Assembly: GCA_947568835.1 (NCBI GenBank)
Contig: OX387604.1
Span: 27,452,851-27,516,850 of the forward strand
Direction of reading: 5' to 3'
Source of the DNA: Protonemura montana
Lineage: Eukaryota; Arthropoda; Insecta; Plecoptera; Nemouridae
DNA: 64,000 bases
Shown here: positions 41,941-53,295 of the stretch, one piece after another
How positions within the stretch are numbered: position 1 is the stretch's first letter
How the letters are laid out: each line of letters opens with the position of its first letter
Made by a program: the position numbers and the translations under genes
Notes under the pieces: model-generated
Database searches by the model: none
The model's input: the letters and a program-made list of their open reading frames with translations, nothing else
What the model was told of the DNA's origin: nothing

Positions 41941-42786
41941 CTAGGCAGTTGGCACGTCTGATGGTGATGTTATGCGAATTATTTCAGAGTTATCAGTTTT
42001 TCTTACGAAGATTCTGCCGTCTCGAGTCCAGCAATATTTGTAGCCGATTTGTTTTGTGTTGCGAGCAAGCCAGTAGAGATTTTTATTCATATTTGTGAGA
42101 TGTTCATTTACATAAACTTTGTTGTCACAGTTGTAGTATCCTAGGTCGGAAGCTTTCAGAGTTAGGCCAGATCTTTTTGCTGCGATGATATCGTGCTTGT
42201 CGCGCCTCGAGAAAAACTTCGCAATTATTACTCTGGGGCCGTTTTTTTTCCTAGGGTTTAATTTTTGTCTGTGGCAGAACTCGATTTCGTGTTCCCGGGT
42301 TTGCAGGCCTAGTTTATTGGCGATCTTAGTGACGATCTCATACGTGTTTTCTTCATTTGACTCCGGAATGCCAGTGAATTCAAGATTGAAATTCTTCGAA
42401 TATTGTTCAAGTTCATTTATTTTGAGGGCGAGTCGACTGTTTTCTTTCTTGAGATCACTATTTTCGTTTTTGAGAGAGCCTATCTCCTCAACCAAGGTGT
42501 CCATCTTCAACGTTTGCTGTTTAGACACAACCAGAAGGTCGTCGTACATTTTACTCTTAAAGTCGAGTGCACAAACCATTTCTTTCAGAGTTTTCGCAAT
42601 CTCCTTGAAAGCGACTTTTACTGAATCAAAAGTGTTCAGAGGGTTTGTAAGGTCGAGATCCAGAGCAGGTATCGGCGGTCGATTGAGGTTACGGTCGATC
42701 AGCTGTGCAGGCAGGATCACTTCACTAGGCGAGACCACTTCACTAGTTTTCGTTTTGTTACTTTTATTATGTCGCGTTTTAGCCAT
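41941..42786 (-). CDS. LINE ORF1 protein (L1-ORF1-like)
   Basis: The 281-residue protein has a basic Lys/Thr-rich start, a coiled coil at about residues 85-130 (LVEEIGSLKNENSDLKKENS) and an RRM-like region (NFNLEFTGIPESNEENTYEI, IEFCHRQKLNPRK, PRVIIAKFFSRRDKHDII). It ends with a C-terminal domain with YVNEHLTNMNKNLYWLAR. This is the transposase_22/L1-ORF1 fold that trimerises and binds RNA. The frame is intact. It lacks the 2A-like leader of the ORF1 at 34 kb, so it is a different LINE family. Confidence 0.8.
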   Translation of the reverse strand: MAKTRHNKSNKTKTSEVVSPSEVILPAQLIDRNLNRPPIPALDLDLTNPLNTFDSVKVAFKEIAKTLKEMVCALDFKSKMYDDLLVVSKQQTLKMDTLVEEIGSLKNENSDLKKENSRLALKINELEQYSKNFNLEFTGIPESNEENTYEIVTKIANKLGLQTREHEIEFCHRQKLNPRKKNGPRVIIAKFFSRRDKHDIIAAKRSGLTLKASDLGYYNCDNKVYVNEHLTNMNKNLYWLARNTKQIGYKYCWTRDGRIFVRKTDNSEIIRITSPSDVPTA

Positions 42787-42929
42787 TTTATTTAACTTAG
42801 TATCACAGGTTTATCACTATGATGACAAAACTATATGTCGATGGTTTGTTGTGTAGTAAATAGATAGCTTATTCTCAAATATAATCGGAGCACTATTCAG
42901 GCACGTCTAGCTCGTAGCCGCCATGACAG

Positions 42930-43890
42930 ATATCAAAACCCAGACAGATAGAACCCGTCCTGATAAAATTTATAGCTTAAAGATACATGAAAGAAATTGT
43001 CAGAAACATTGTGAACACAACTGTTACAAAATTAAAAATGAAAAGTCTGTTAAATACTTGGGAATCACAATAGATCAGAATTTAAAATGGCACCCACACA
43101 TAACTCGCCTGCTGTCAAAGGCAAGAGGCATTATGCATTACTCTTTTAAACTTAGACATGTGGCCAGTCAAAAACTTATTGTAACAATTTACAAAGTAAT
43201 GGCACAACCTATCTTACAGTATGGAATCATTGGCTGGGGAGGATGCAGTAATAAAACCATGAAAAAACTTATTATCGCTCAAAAAGGTATTCTCAAAGTT
43301 GCTGGTCATAGTAATTATCCTTCAAATAAACTGTTTTCAGTTTTTAATGTACTTGACATTCGACAAATGTACTTCAAAATTATTCTTCTTCATATCTTTA
43401 AAAATTCCACTTTATATCATAGAAAAAATACAGATCAAGGACTGACTAGAAACCTTAGAAATACTCACCACCTGTTTACTGTTCCTAAGATGAAAACAAC
43501 TCTTGGACAGCAACACACTATTTTCCTGGCGCCTAAGCTCTTTAATAGCCTTCCACTCCTAGTTAGAAATAATAAAGACTTAAATAAGTACAAAGTCAAA
43601 ATTACTGAAATTTTAATCAAAAAAGATCAACCCTTTCCATCCTTTCTATTCTAATAAACTATAAATTAATGTTGTTTAATATTAATATTAGTATATAGTG
43701 TAGTAACCTGTATAGTAATATAGTATAGTTTAGCTCGTAGCACAAATGTATATTTTTTTTTTGACAAGCCCACACACAAGTCTATCTTAGGTGGGATTTT
43801 TCACTTCTTCAATTTTGTTTACATTCTATATGTTTAAAATACCTGTAAAATTGTGTAAAATTAAAAAAAAATAAAATAAAATAAAATAAT
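42930..43890 (+). mobile_element. 3' segment of the same LINE in plus orientation, with tail
   Basis: The plus-strand frame (42923-43654) starts at about DKIYSLKIHERNCQKHCEHN and continues with VKYLGITIDQNLKWHPHI, LQYGIIGWGGCSNKTMKK and LFNSLPLLVRNNKDL. This is the RT thumb and C-terminal region that the inverted segment lacks. A 3' UTR of about 210 bp follows and ends in TAAAATAAAATAAAATAA near 43890, the LINE tail. The frame is open. The first 20 or so codons cross the inversion junction and are not native. Confidence 0.75.
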
Positions 43891-43894
43891 CCTT

Positions 43895-44415
43895 GACTCG
43901 GAATTCCAAATGGTCTGGTGGGTTATTTACAGCAGCCTGGTAGCCCTATTATAGTTTACTTAGGGTCATCATCTTACAGAATTCGTTCATCATTTTGATT
44001 TTCGGCGACTACCAAGCATTTTCACAATCCGTTTTTTTTTTTTTTTATCTCCTGGGTCCTCAAAGAGGGCCGCAGCCGCGCCGCCTTCGGAGATGTCGTA
44101 TTTCGAGGAGGGAATTGATTTATGTACTAGTTGCCCAGAGCATAAGCCAAGATTTTTAGAACCAAGACAGATTACCTCAGCACATTAAAAAACAGTGCCA
44201 ATCTTCTAACATTGCTTCCTATTTGATTTCGAGAAAACTATGAAATTGACAATCAATTTGTTTCATAAATATTCAAGGATTTTAACTTTGAGTCTTTAGC
44301 ATCTGAATCTCTCTGCTTGTAATTAGAAGTCGGCAATTACTTAAACTTCCACTTCAGCTAGGAGTGTGTCGTAGTTCAAAAGTATACCATTATATGATTA
44401 TGATATTGAAGGTTG
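43895..44415. other. No assigned feature
   Basis: A run of T residues lies at about 44032-44046. A short minus-strand frame nearby reads YDISEGGAAAALFED, which might be an exon but matches nothing I know. Confidence 0.3.
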
Positions 44416-44419
44416 GGGT

Positions 44420-44665
44420 GGTACTTACTTCCTAGTCTCCTCTTCGAAAATCTCTTGAAATGGCCGGTATGTCTCGCTGGCCTGGCACTTAATGTTGGCG
44501 AGCACCTCCTTCCTCTCCCGCAAAAACATGTCCGGGACATGGGTATGTCGCACGGTAATCAGATGCTCGTTCAACGTTTCTTTAAACCTACCAGGGCAGC
44601 TTCGTTTCGAGCACCTATAATGACGATACCCCACAAGATTGGTGCTTCGTAATGAGTAAGAATAT
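44420..44665 (-). pseudogene. FLYWCH zinc-finger exon of a MULE
   Basis: Minus-strand translation gives GYSYSLRSTNLVGYRHYRCS, then KRSCPGRFKETLNEHL and VRHTHVPDMF, the Cys-Cys-His-His pattern of a FLYWCH finger. The exon ends EEETRK at GGAA before GTAAGT. Its 5' side is cut by the tail of the LINE to the right. No MULE catalytic exon follows on the left, so this is a fragment. Confidence 0.6.
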
Positions 44666-44689
44666 CCATCGATATAATTTTTTTTTTTA

Positions 44690-46490
44690 TTAATTTATTC
44701 GTTTATTGTCCATGTGATCACATACATGATATATAGACAGTCAGAATGGTAAAACTCAAATTACACATTTGTTTTCCAGAAATTAAAATATTCTTGTACA
44801 TTGTAAAAACTATTTTCTAAAAGACATTTCTTTAATGAGATTTTAAAATCTTTGTCATTCTTTAAAGTTAGATCTTTAGGGAGGGCATTGAATAGTCTAC
44901 GGCCTTCTTGTAAGGGGCCTTTATGGCTATTTAATGTAGGCCAACCAAGTAGATGACAGGTTCGCCCTTTGCCTGACGAGAAGAGGTGCTTATTGTTTAA
45001 AACGTATATTAAACAGTTGATTATATATAAACATGGCAGAGTCAGGATATTAAATTTCCGAAATAAGGGCCTACAAGAGTCTTTATAATATATATCTGCA
45101 CAGGGGTCATGACTGGCCCGCGCCAGAAATCTGATGGCCTTCTTTTGTAGAACGAATAGCCTTTTCGTACTTGGTGAACCTCCCCACAGCACGATCCCAT
45201 ACTGAAAATGCGACTGTATATGGGCGAAGTAAACCAACTTTGCCGTCTTGAAGTCCGTGATCTCCATTAATCTTCTGATGAGATAACATCCAGGTCCCAC
45301 CTTCGACGCCACAAAATTAATGTGACTTGACCACTTTAGGTTATTGGTGACTTTGAGCCCTAGAAACTCGACTTCTTCAACCTCTTGAATTGATTTTCCT
45401 TCCAGCCGAATTAGCATGCTTTCGTCTCTTTTTGCCCTTGTAAAGTTCATGTAGACGGTCTTCCTCAGGTTTAGTAGATCATTTTCTCTACTAAATTCTA
45501 CCATGCTCGTTACCGCTCTCCTCGCCTGTGCACACACTTCATTTGACATGCCCCTGACTACATGTGAGGTTTCATCCGCATACATAGTTACTCTTCCATT
45601 TTGTATGTAATTCGGTAGGTCGTTTGTAAAGAGGATAAATAGCAACGGTGAGATGGTTCACCCCTAGGGCACCCCACAGTTCATGGTTTGTTCTTTTGAC
45701 TTCTCAGTACCGTTATTGCCTGCGATGCAGACTACTTGTCTGCGGTCTCGTATGAATGATCGGATCCAGTTGTTAGCAGCCCCATTGATTCCAACTATTT
45801 CTAGTTTATGAAGAAGTATCTCGTGGTTGATTGAGTCAAAAGCTTTACTATAGTCGTAAAGTATGCCCAACACATTTTCTTTCTTTTCTTGGGCTTCGAG
45901 AATATTATTCGTAAATTTGATGATTGCCGTACTTATTGACTTCCCTTTGAGAAACCCATGTTGAGAAGTAGTAATCAGGTTGTATTTATGTAAGAAGGAT
46001 AATAGTCTTGAACACATAGCAAGCTCGAAGAACTTTGAGAAGGCTGATTGTACTGCAATGGCCCGGTAATTTTCTTTGTTCTTCTTATCACCCTTTTTTA
46101 GGACCGGTATTACTTTGCTAATCTTGAGCTTAGCCGGGAAGTGCCCCTGCATGAATGATTCATTGATGACGTGTACAAGGGGATCCATGATGAACATTCC
46201 CACCGATTTCAGTATATTACATGGTATGTCGTCCACCCCCGCTGATTTCTTCTTGGTGACTTTATGCAAGATGTCAAGGAATTCTTTTCCGGAGAGCGGT
46301 GCGAGAAAGATCCCGTTCTTCATTTTCCTCTGCTCCTGTTGACAATGTTGGGTAGTCTGTGTACTTTCGCCTTGGGTTGTCTGCGTGTTCCTCTGTAGTG
46401 TCTTCTCATAGTTAAAGTGGACATAATGGATCACCGATCCCCTCTGTCCGGTAAATTCCATGATTTTAATTTTTCCAATATACTTCACGT
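44690..46490 (-). pseudogene. LINE reverse transcriptase and 3' end, truncated
   Basis: RT: KKKSAGVDDIPCNIL, LKISKVIPVLKKGDKK, YDYSKAFDSINHEILL. The GVPQGS loop is destroyed by TAG and TGA only two codons apart near 45660 (one base change each would restore sense). The catalytic box reads YADE in place of YADD (about 45580). The thumb follows (VEFLGLKVTNNLKWSSHI, YGIVLWGGSPSTKR) with tail RRLFNALPKDLTLKNDKD. A 3' UTR ends in an A/T run near 44690. The 5' part with the endonuclease is missing. It is related to the relic at 5.8-7.1 kb. Confidence 0.8.
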
Positions 46491-46499
46491 CTACTATTC

Positions 46500-47545
46500 A
46501 CAAAGAGAGCGAACTGAATGAGCACGAGTTGCACTGCTCTGCTAGGGTTGACCAGCTATAGCCTTTTCATGATAAGAACCACCAGTAAAACATACCTTCC
46601 ATTGCCTATCGGCCCTTATGGGTGAATTTTGCAAGACAGTGTTTCTGTCATTGGCGATTCCTATCCTGAAATAACTATATCTCAGCAAAAGTGACCTCTC
46701 TTTTCAGTACATTAATGACACATCCCTACCCAAACTTCGGACTACAATTCTTAGGATGGCTCTCTCAGTTACTGTTTAAAGCTAGTTCAAATTTCTACAT
46801 CTCTCTGAGCCGCTAGCCTTTGAGTCGAGTGCCGAAAGCCGACAAAACAGTGAATGTATGATACATACTAGGTATTCTGAATGTTGTTATTACAAAAAGG
46901 CACTATGTGACCAGGAAAATGACAGAACAAGACTGAGGTAGTAACCAAAATTGCGATCCAAGGAACTGATATTGTAGTGACGGCGTCGATGTGCCCTTTG
47001 AGATGCCCTAAGCGACGCCGGGCGTTAATCAAGAACTGCGTGAGATTACGTGCTTACACGGATTTTTTTATGCCACTCATTCGCGCAATACGCAACTCAA
47101 TTCACAGCAAATATCCATGTAGTTGTAATAATCCACATTTCGCTATTTACTCAGAGTCCTCTAGAAGTCGATCACTCTCACGCCTGACTCCACACGTGTT
47201 GACAAATCTGACATCAACACCCAAATTTTAATTTCCCTTAACGTGACTCGTGCGTGCTTGCCCGGCGACTTTGAAGGTTTATATCGAGATGGATTTGAAT
47301 ATCGGATTCAAGTGCGTATGAAACCATGCGTGACTTACTCCCACGAGCGCAACGGGCCAAACCGTGCCCCGGTCAGGGAGCAAAGCTGACGAGGTTATTT
47401 TGCAGACGACACTAAATCCACTCAAAGATTGTGAAATTAGCGATTTTTTTTTCATAAATCGCGCCAAGACTGTTCTGCACTTCAGGCACATCCCTTTATT
47501 TAGACAGCTATTTGTCTTTTTTCTATCAGCAAATAAGAGTTAATC
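46500..47545. other. No recognisable feature
   Basis: Only short frames without known motifs are present on either strand. Confidence 0.4.
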
Positions 47546-47554
47546 CCGTCTTGA

Positions 47555-47695
47555 ATTTTTCTCTTAGAAGCCAGCAGAAAAGCTTCGTTTTGACTCAGTT
47601 CAAGTCGGAAAAGACCCCGAAGGACGACATGGGTCTTGTCAACAAGGACTTTTTTCGTATGGGCACCAACGAAGTACGGGTAATTTTTGCGAGCA
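47555..47695 (+). mobile_element. Short LINE ORF2 C-terminal fragment
   Basis: The plus-strand frame reads SQQKSFVLTQFKSEKTPKDD and then MGLVNKDFFRMGTNEVRV. This is almost the same as the C-terminal part of the LINE relic at 5.8 kb (SQPKSFVLTQFKSVKIPKND). Only this piece is present. Confidence 0.6.
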
Positions 47696-47699
47696 GTTG

Positions 47700-48415
47700 C
47701 ACTATTCATTATTTCTCCGTGTCGGGAAATTTGGGCTTTCTCCACATGACGAGAACGCAAATATTTCATTCTCACACGTGTTCTGAGACAGCTACAAAAA
47801 AATCAATAACAAATTCAATTATGCACATCGATGTGGCCACAGGTTGAGTAAGTATGATAGATTTAGAGCATTGAGATCCAAGGGACTGCATATTATACTG
47901 TATAGGGGAGGAAATATATGGACAATTAGAAGAGGGGACAGAAATTACTGAAATAAGCATGTGAGGCGAACAAAATAATATTTACTCCGAAAAGTGTATT
48001 CAAAATCTAAAAATGTGCTTATTTTATCCTAACTATTTGACCGATTATTCTGAAAAACGCATGGGGGGTCGAAGTTGAGAACATAAAAATGTGCTCTGCA
48101 AATTCGGTTCAAAGCAACGCAAGCGTTTGGCCGCGGAAGCGCGAACAAACACACACAGACACACGCTTTCGTCGGAGGTGGACGTGCTTCGTCTCGGCTC
48201 CCGCTACTGGTGCCTGTGGAGGTGTTTGGCGATCGTTTTTCGAGTTTCTTCTGGCTCATCCATAAACCGGTATCGTAAACACACACTGCTGTTATATTAT
48301 TTTCACAGTTTTGTGATTAGAAGTTGTTTTTTTTTTTCATTTTTAGAATCCCTGTGTTCTGTCACGGGGTATTCTAATCATACAGACATCGCATAACGTG
48401 TAGGATAGCATCAGC
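47700..48415. other. No recognisable coding feature
   Basis: The stretch contains an ACACACACAGACACAC patch near 48150 and no domain. The right part may be the 5' UTR of the LINE that follows. Confidence 0.35.
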
Positions 48416-48550
48416 GTTGCGCTCTGTTATCGCCAGACTGGCCCGGGAGGGCCAGGTAGTCAGTAAGCCATTAAAATGTAATTGCTTTGCAGCGGTACCC
48501 CCTGCATTGAACTGAATAAGTTCACTCTTTAGTATCTAGTTTCTGTTGTA

Positions 48551-50257
48551 ATGAGTGGAATTCCACCCAACAACTCGACGGCAGAAGAGGTCAGCCCTTC
48601 TACCGTCAATGTAACGTTTATTCGACCACCCCGATCTAATACGGTACCAAAACTGACCTGTCAAACTACTGTTCTACCAGTGAAAGCCAACTTAGATAGA
48701 AGGCTCTCACATTCCACTGAATCAATTGTCCGAGATCTTCCGGATTCCCCTAGCGCACCGACGCCCGCTCCAAATCCATCCTCTGCCTTCACAGCCTTCC
48801 CGACACAGAAGACGATGGCAGAAGAACTTTCGGCAGCCTCAAGGGACAAAGGAAGAACAGTTGAAAAAACAAAGGAAGACTCTAGCCCACCAAAGAGTCC
48901 CAAACCACCAAAATCGGCAAACCTCTCACATTTCCCGACGAAAGAACACGCCTTCCTCATCCAATCCGTGGAAGCCGTCACCATACACCAAAATTTGCGC
49001 GCGGTTGTTAATGTAGTCGGTGCAAAAAATATTTGATTTGGTCCCCGATTGTCTCTAGGTAGAGTGGCCATCTACCTGTCATCTGTCAAACTTGTGGACG
49101 AGTTTATGGCTTAACATGCCGGGATATCCATCGGCGATGTTTTCTTGCCAGCGCGCCGCATGATCACTAAAGCTAACAGACTCGTATTGTCAAACGTTTG
49201 CCCCACAATCCCCCACAGTACCATCGAACGGATGTTGGGCTCGGCAATGAAAATTGTGTCCCCGATGTCGTTCATAAATGTTGGAGGAAAAGACCCGGAA
49301 CTGAGCAACATCTACAGCTTCCGTCGACAGATCTTTGTCGTCATTGACGAGTCCCACCAGCTCCCAGAGTCGATACTGGTTGACCACGATGGCGATAAAT
49401 ATCGCATCTTCCTCTCCTTTGACGATCTCCGGTGCTTCTCATGCAGGCAGGGCGGCCATGTTGCAAGGAATTGCCCTGAAAATAAGGAAACCGCAACCCC
49501 GATGGAAAACAACACCTCAATTTTTCCCGACCTGCAGAAAACACATACAACAACACACATTAACGACACCAACACTGAAAACGGTGATAACAACAACGAC
49601 ACCACAAACAAACCAATGACAGACAACACCAACAACGACGCCACCAACAAAAGGAAAGAACACCCAACATCATCGAAACTTTCCGACTCGTTGCAAGAAG
49701 GCGAAAGTTCACAGTTAGGAGAGCTAGACACACATGACGACACAAACACAAACATACACATAAACATGGACACCAGTCTTGCCGAGGTACTCGACAGCGG
49801 ACACGAAAACAAGGCATCGGAAAACACCAGACAACTCACCGACGACGGAAGCTTTTTTAAACCTAAACGCCGTCGGAAGGCTAAACAAGCCAGGACATAC
49901 TCCCCCACTCCCGACATACCATTGCCCTCTGAAGCATTGGAAGTGCTGGAGAGGAGACCCCTCGAAAATGTCTTACCCACGCAACATTTTCTGGATTTCC
50001 TTCACGAGGTTAAAGGCAATGACCACCCAGGCCAAGTAGCACTACGCTACACAGAAAACATCACTGGCCTCGTGGAAATGCTCTGCGCGATACAACCAAA
50101 ACTGAGGAAAGAGCGTGCTTTGCGTGAGAGAGTCAGACGGCTGATCGCAAATCTTAGGGGAAGGAAAATGTCCGGCAATGGAAGTGAGTCAGACAGAGGT
50201 TCTCTGGCGCACTCCATGTCAGTAGAGAGCCTGGATTCTGCCAGCCTCTGCTCATAG
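48551..50257 (+). pseudogene. LINE ORF1 with zinc knuckle, two stop codons
   Basis: A single frame from ATG 48551 to TAG 50257 (569 codons) is broken only by TGA at 49034 and TAA near 49109. Both fit single transitions from Trp and Gln codons. It has a Pro/Ser/Thr-rich N-terminal third, a conserved middle (FGPRLSLGRVAIYLSSVKLV, LVLSNVCPTIPHSTIERML, YRIFLSFDDLRCFSCRQGGH with the knuckle CX2CX4HX4C) and an Asn/Thr/Asp-rich tail. This layout fits the ORF1 of Tx1/R1/I-like LINEs, where the knuckle binds RNA. The start of ORF2 overlaps its stop. Confidence 0.7.
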
Positions 50258-51550
50258 CCCTTTCAAACTGACCAGAAATTTAACTGTCCTAAGTCTCAAC
50301 GCTCGAAGCGTCAAGTCTCAGTATAAATGGACCCAACTAGGTACTTTTCTAGAACGGCACTCACCGGATATCGCTCTAATCCAAGAAAGCAGCACTTCTG
50401 GGTCTGCATTTCCACATGCACCCACACCCTACTACTTCCTTTTCAACCCCCCTGTGAATGCGTGCTCTGGAACGATCATAGCGATCAAAAAAGCGTCACC
50501 GATAGAAGTTCGCTCCCACAGCATTTTATTACCAGGCTACCTCCAGGAGGCAATTGTGGATATTGAGAACTCCACCCTCTCTTTTCGAATTGTCTGTGCG
50601 TATGTGCCACATCAGTGTGAGGCGACTCAGGCGGTGCTGGACGCTCTAGACACCCTTCTCGAGGAGGCAAACTACGCAGACGAAACAGATTTCCATTTCC
50701 TAATTGGGGGTGATTTTAATGTCACACTCGATCCCCATTTAGACCGATCGGTAGGCGGTCGCGAACGATACCCGCGCGTGGCTGAAAAGCTAAGGCAGAC
50801 AGTTACCACCCATAGTCTGTCAGATGTGTGGCGGGATTTTCACCCCATGAAACCTGGTCACACTTTTGTTGGGAATGCTCCGAACTTCTCAGGATCTCGT
50901 CTGGATAGGTTTTATGCAACGCCGGGAGTGATAAACTCAGTGGCCGGCATCAAGATCATTCCGGCATTTTCTGACCATCTGGCGGTGTTGATCGGACTCA
51001 GGACAACACTGCCTAAGAAAACTCCACCATATTGGAGGTTCGACAATGTCCTTCTTAGCGATCCTGAGTTCGTCGAATATGTGCGAACCCTGTTGACCTC
51101 ATACGAAGGCGCAAAAGAGAGTTTCGCGACACTGAGCAACTGGTGGGATGCACTGAAAAGGGCAGTGCAAGAAACGGCCATTAATTTCAAAAAGGGTAGG
51201 CAACAACGTCTGGATGCAGAGTTTCTTGTTCTAGAACAGAAAGTGGACAAAATTATATCCAGCCCCTCCCTAGGGAAAACACACCTCTCCGAGCTAACAC
51301 GAGCCAACGCAGACATGAGGGATGCCTTTTCGAGAAGGAGTGAAGCAACCCTAGTGGCTGCACGACACGACCATTTGCTGGCAGCAGATAGACCAGCCGG
51401 CTCTGTCCTGGCACGAGATATACGCGCGGATTTCAAACCGCTCTCCCGACTGCGAGTAGATGGCCGCGTGGTATCCGACGGGCCGTATCTCTGCACTGTG
51501 GCCAGGAACCACTTCGTCGGAGTGTATTCAGGGGAAGAAAAAACAATAGC
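50256..51550 (+). pseudogene. LINE ORF2 fragment: endonuclease and linker
   Basis: The frame is open from the ORF1 stop and reads LTVLSLNARSVKSQ, PDIALIQESS, FRIVCAYVPHQ, LIGGDFNVTLDPHLDRSVGG, SRLDRFYATPGV and IIPAFSDHLAVLIGL, a full APE-type endonuclease with its Asn, Glu, Asp and His residues. A linker of about 180 residues follows. The RT is absent. The reading frame passes at about 51550 into a Myb/SANT exon. Loss of the 3' half of a LINE is unusual, since LINEs normally lose their 5' end, so a later insertion or deletion is likely. Confidence 0.7.
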
Positions 51551-51554
51551 GGAC

Positions 51555-52879
51555 GCTTTGAAAACTAAAATTAATAATTTAAAAAGCGAATATTATAAGA
51601 AAAAGCGAGGACTCGCGTCAGGTAAGCTGCTAGCCCATTTCTTAAGTTCAATCCAAAGTGTTTTTTTATTTTCATTGCTAATTATTACAAAGCACGCTCT
51701 CTGTTGAAGGAAGGACATTGAAATTTTATAAAATAAAATGAACATCCCTCAGAGCATAGAAACTAGGCAATTTGCTAAAAATACATAAATATATAAAAGT
51801 GAATAGAACATAGACCTAGTCCTAATTTCATTTTTTATGTTTGTAGGTTGTTCCCCACCCAATTGGCCCTACTGGGACTCCCTACACTCAATTCTGGGGA
51901 GCCGTCCATTGGGCGACGCTAGCTCGGCTCATGATAGCCTGGCACACATGAGCCCAATCGCCGGCAGCGCTGCTGATCGTAAGTTAGCTTGGAAATTGTA
52001 GCGCATATGAACCCTGATAGTTCTAGGCCTCCCCATTAAGGCTGATGCCTGATGGACAAATCTTTTTTGTTTTCCGCAGAATCTGAACACTCTGATAAAG
52101 AAGAGGACGACGAAGATGAAAATGAAGATGAACCCACGCCTTCTACCAGCGGCAATTGTCCCAGCGGCAGCCCAACAACCAGGTCACCTTCCACGACACC
52201 TAAGTTCCAGAAAATGTAAGTTTGCCTCTCACACTGTGCTAAAGTACCTATAATCCTTAAATACCTGTTTCAAGTGCGATTTAACACCAGCGTTTAACTT
52301 TTTCTCTAACAATGTAGGCCAATTATCAAATGACCATAGACATAAAACATATTAATTCAGGAATATCTGTGATATTTCATGTTTGTTTGGTCGCTTCGAT
52401 GAAAGCCATTAGTGATTAGTACCTACTATTTGCATTTTTCTAGCATCAGATCCAAACGCCCAGCCAGCGACAACAAGCTATTACTTCAGCTCGCTGACAA
52501 TGACCGGCAGATTATTGAGCTAACCAACAAGCGATTCAAAATGGAGGCGGATGCTCGAGTCGCCACCGAGCTGATGCAAACGGCTGCGACTACCTTTTTC
52601 GAGGAGCACAGCCACCTGGCGAGGCAAAACTCTATCCTCGTCCAGCTCCAAATCGAGCAACTGCGCAGGCAGATAAGTTCTACTCCAGAGCAGTCTCCGG
52701 AGCTGCAATTGCAACGTCCCCAGCTGCAATGTCCCCAGCCGCAACGTCCCCAGCCGCAACGTCCCCAGCTGCAACGTCCCCAGCTGCAACGTCCCCAGCT
52801 GCAACGTCCCCAGCTGCAACCCACGGAAGTCTCCGCCAGGAGAATTGTAATTGTAAGGCAACAATTAGGAAAAAAATAG
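51555..52879 (+). pseudogene. Myb/SANT-like DNA-binding protein of a PIF/Harbinger element, 5'-truncated
   Basis: Exons are about 51555-51621, 51847-51978, 52080-52215 and 52444-52879, all with GT-AG borders and matching phases. The first holds only the end of the Myb/SANT (MADF-like) domain, KINNLKSEYYKKKRGLASG. The second continues CSPPNWPYWDSLHSILGSRP, then an acidic linker (EEDDEDENEDEPTPSTSG) and a helical C-terminus (LLLQLADNDRQIIELTNKRF) with a Gln-rich repeat tail. Harbinger elements code for such a protein next to their nuclease. It binds the ends and carries the nuclease into the nucleus. The N-terminal exon is missing where the LINE begins. Confidence 0.6.
52713..52820. repeat. 15-bp coding minisatellite
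   Basis: CAGCTGCAACGTCCC and its variant CAGCCGCAACGTCCC repeat about seven times. They encode Gln-Leu/Pro-Gln-Arg-Pro units in the tail of the Myb/SANT-like protein. Confidence 0.85.
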
Positions 52880-52899
52880 TTATATAAGTATAGTTATAT

Positions 52900-53292
52900 A
52901 GTATAATAATAATAATAATGTTTAATAATAATGTTTTTTATTGTCAAGAGAACATAGATGTTATATGACAGTCAGTAAAATTGTACAAGTGAAGATAATT
53001 CCTCATAGAATTCATTTATCGAGTAAAAACATTTCCTAATTAACAATTCTTTTAGTTGTTTTTTTAATTTAGAGAGATTTAAAGCTTTCATTTGTCTTGG
53101 TAACGCATTAAATAATTTACTTCCATTATAAATGGGGTCTATTTTGTAAATATTATGTTTGTGCGTACCCATTCTAAAATCGGTTTTGTCTCTAGTGTTA
53201 TAATTATGGATCGATTCATTAGTACCTGCTAAATGGTTGTTTTCAATGACATAAAGAATTGTATAATAAATATACAAGCAGGGCAATATATA
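52900..53292 (-). mobile_element. 5'-truncated LINE fragment with TAA-type tail
   Basis: The minus-strand frame (53286-52972) reads YYTILYVIENNHLAGTNESI, HNYNTRDKTDFRMGTHKHN and LFNALPRQMKALNLSKLKKQ, a LINE ORF2 C-terminus. A short 3' UTR with TTTATTGTC follows and ends in ATTATT repeats near 52905. It sits exactly between the 3' ends of the Myb/SANT gene and the HARBI1-type gene. Confidence 0.65.
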
Positions 53293-53295
53293 GTG

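Larger units (their letters stand above)
39615..42925 (-). mobile_element. Inverted 5' segment of a LINE (ORF1, endonuclease, RT to past YADD)
   Basis: This minus-strand segment reads from a 5' UTR through ORF1 and ORF2 and stops near IAFTHD, shortly after the RT catalytic box. The missing C-terminal RT portion is found on the opposite strand immediately to the right (42930-43890). Together the pieces give one complete LINE in the head-to-head order left by twin-primed reverse transcription. Confidence 0.75.

Noticed and set aside
42185-42856. 223-codon plus-strand frame
   Set aside because: It is antisense to an L1-like ORF1 with clear coiled-coil and RNA-binding motifs. The plus-strand product has no domain.
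49312-49980. 222-codon minus-strand frame rich in Cys, Val, Ser
   Set aside because: It is antisense to the Asn/Thr/Asp-rich part of the LINE ORF1 with a zinc knuckle.
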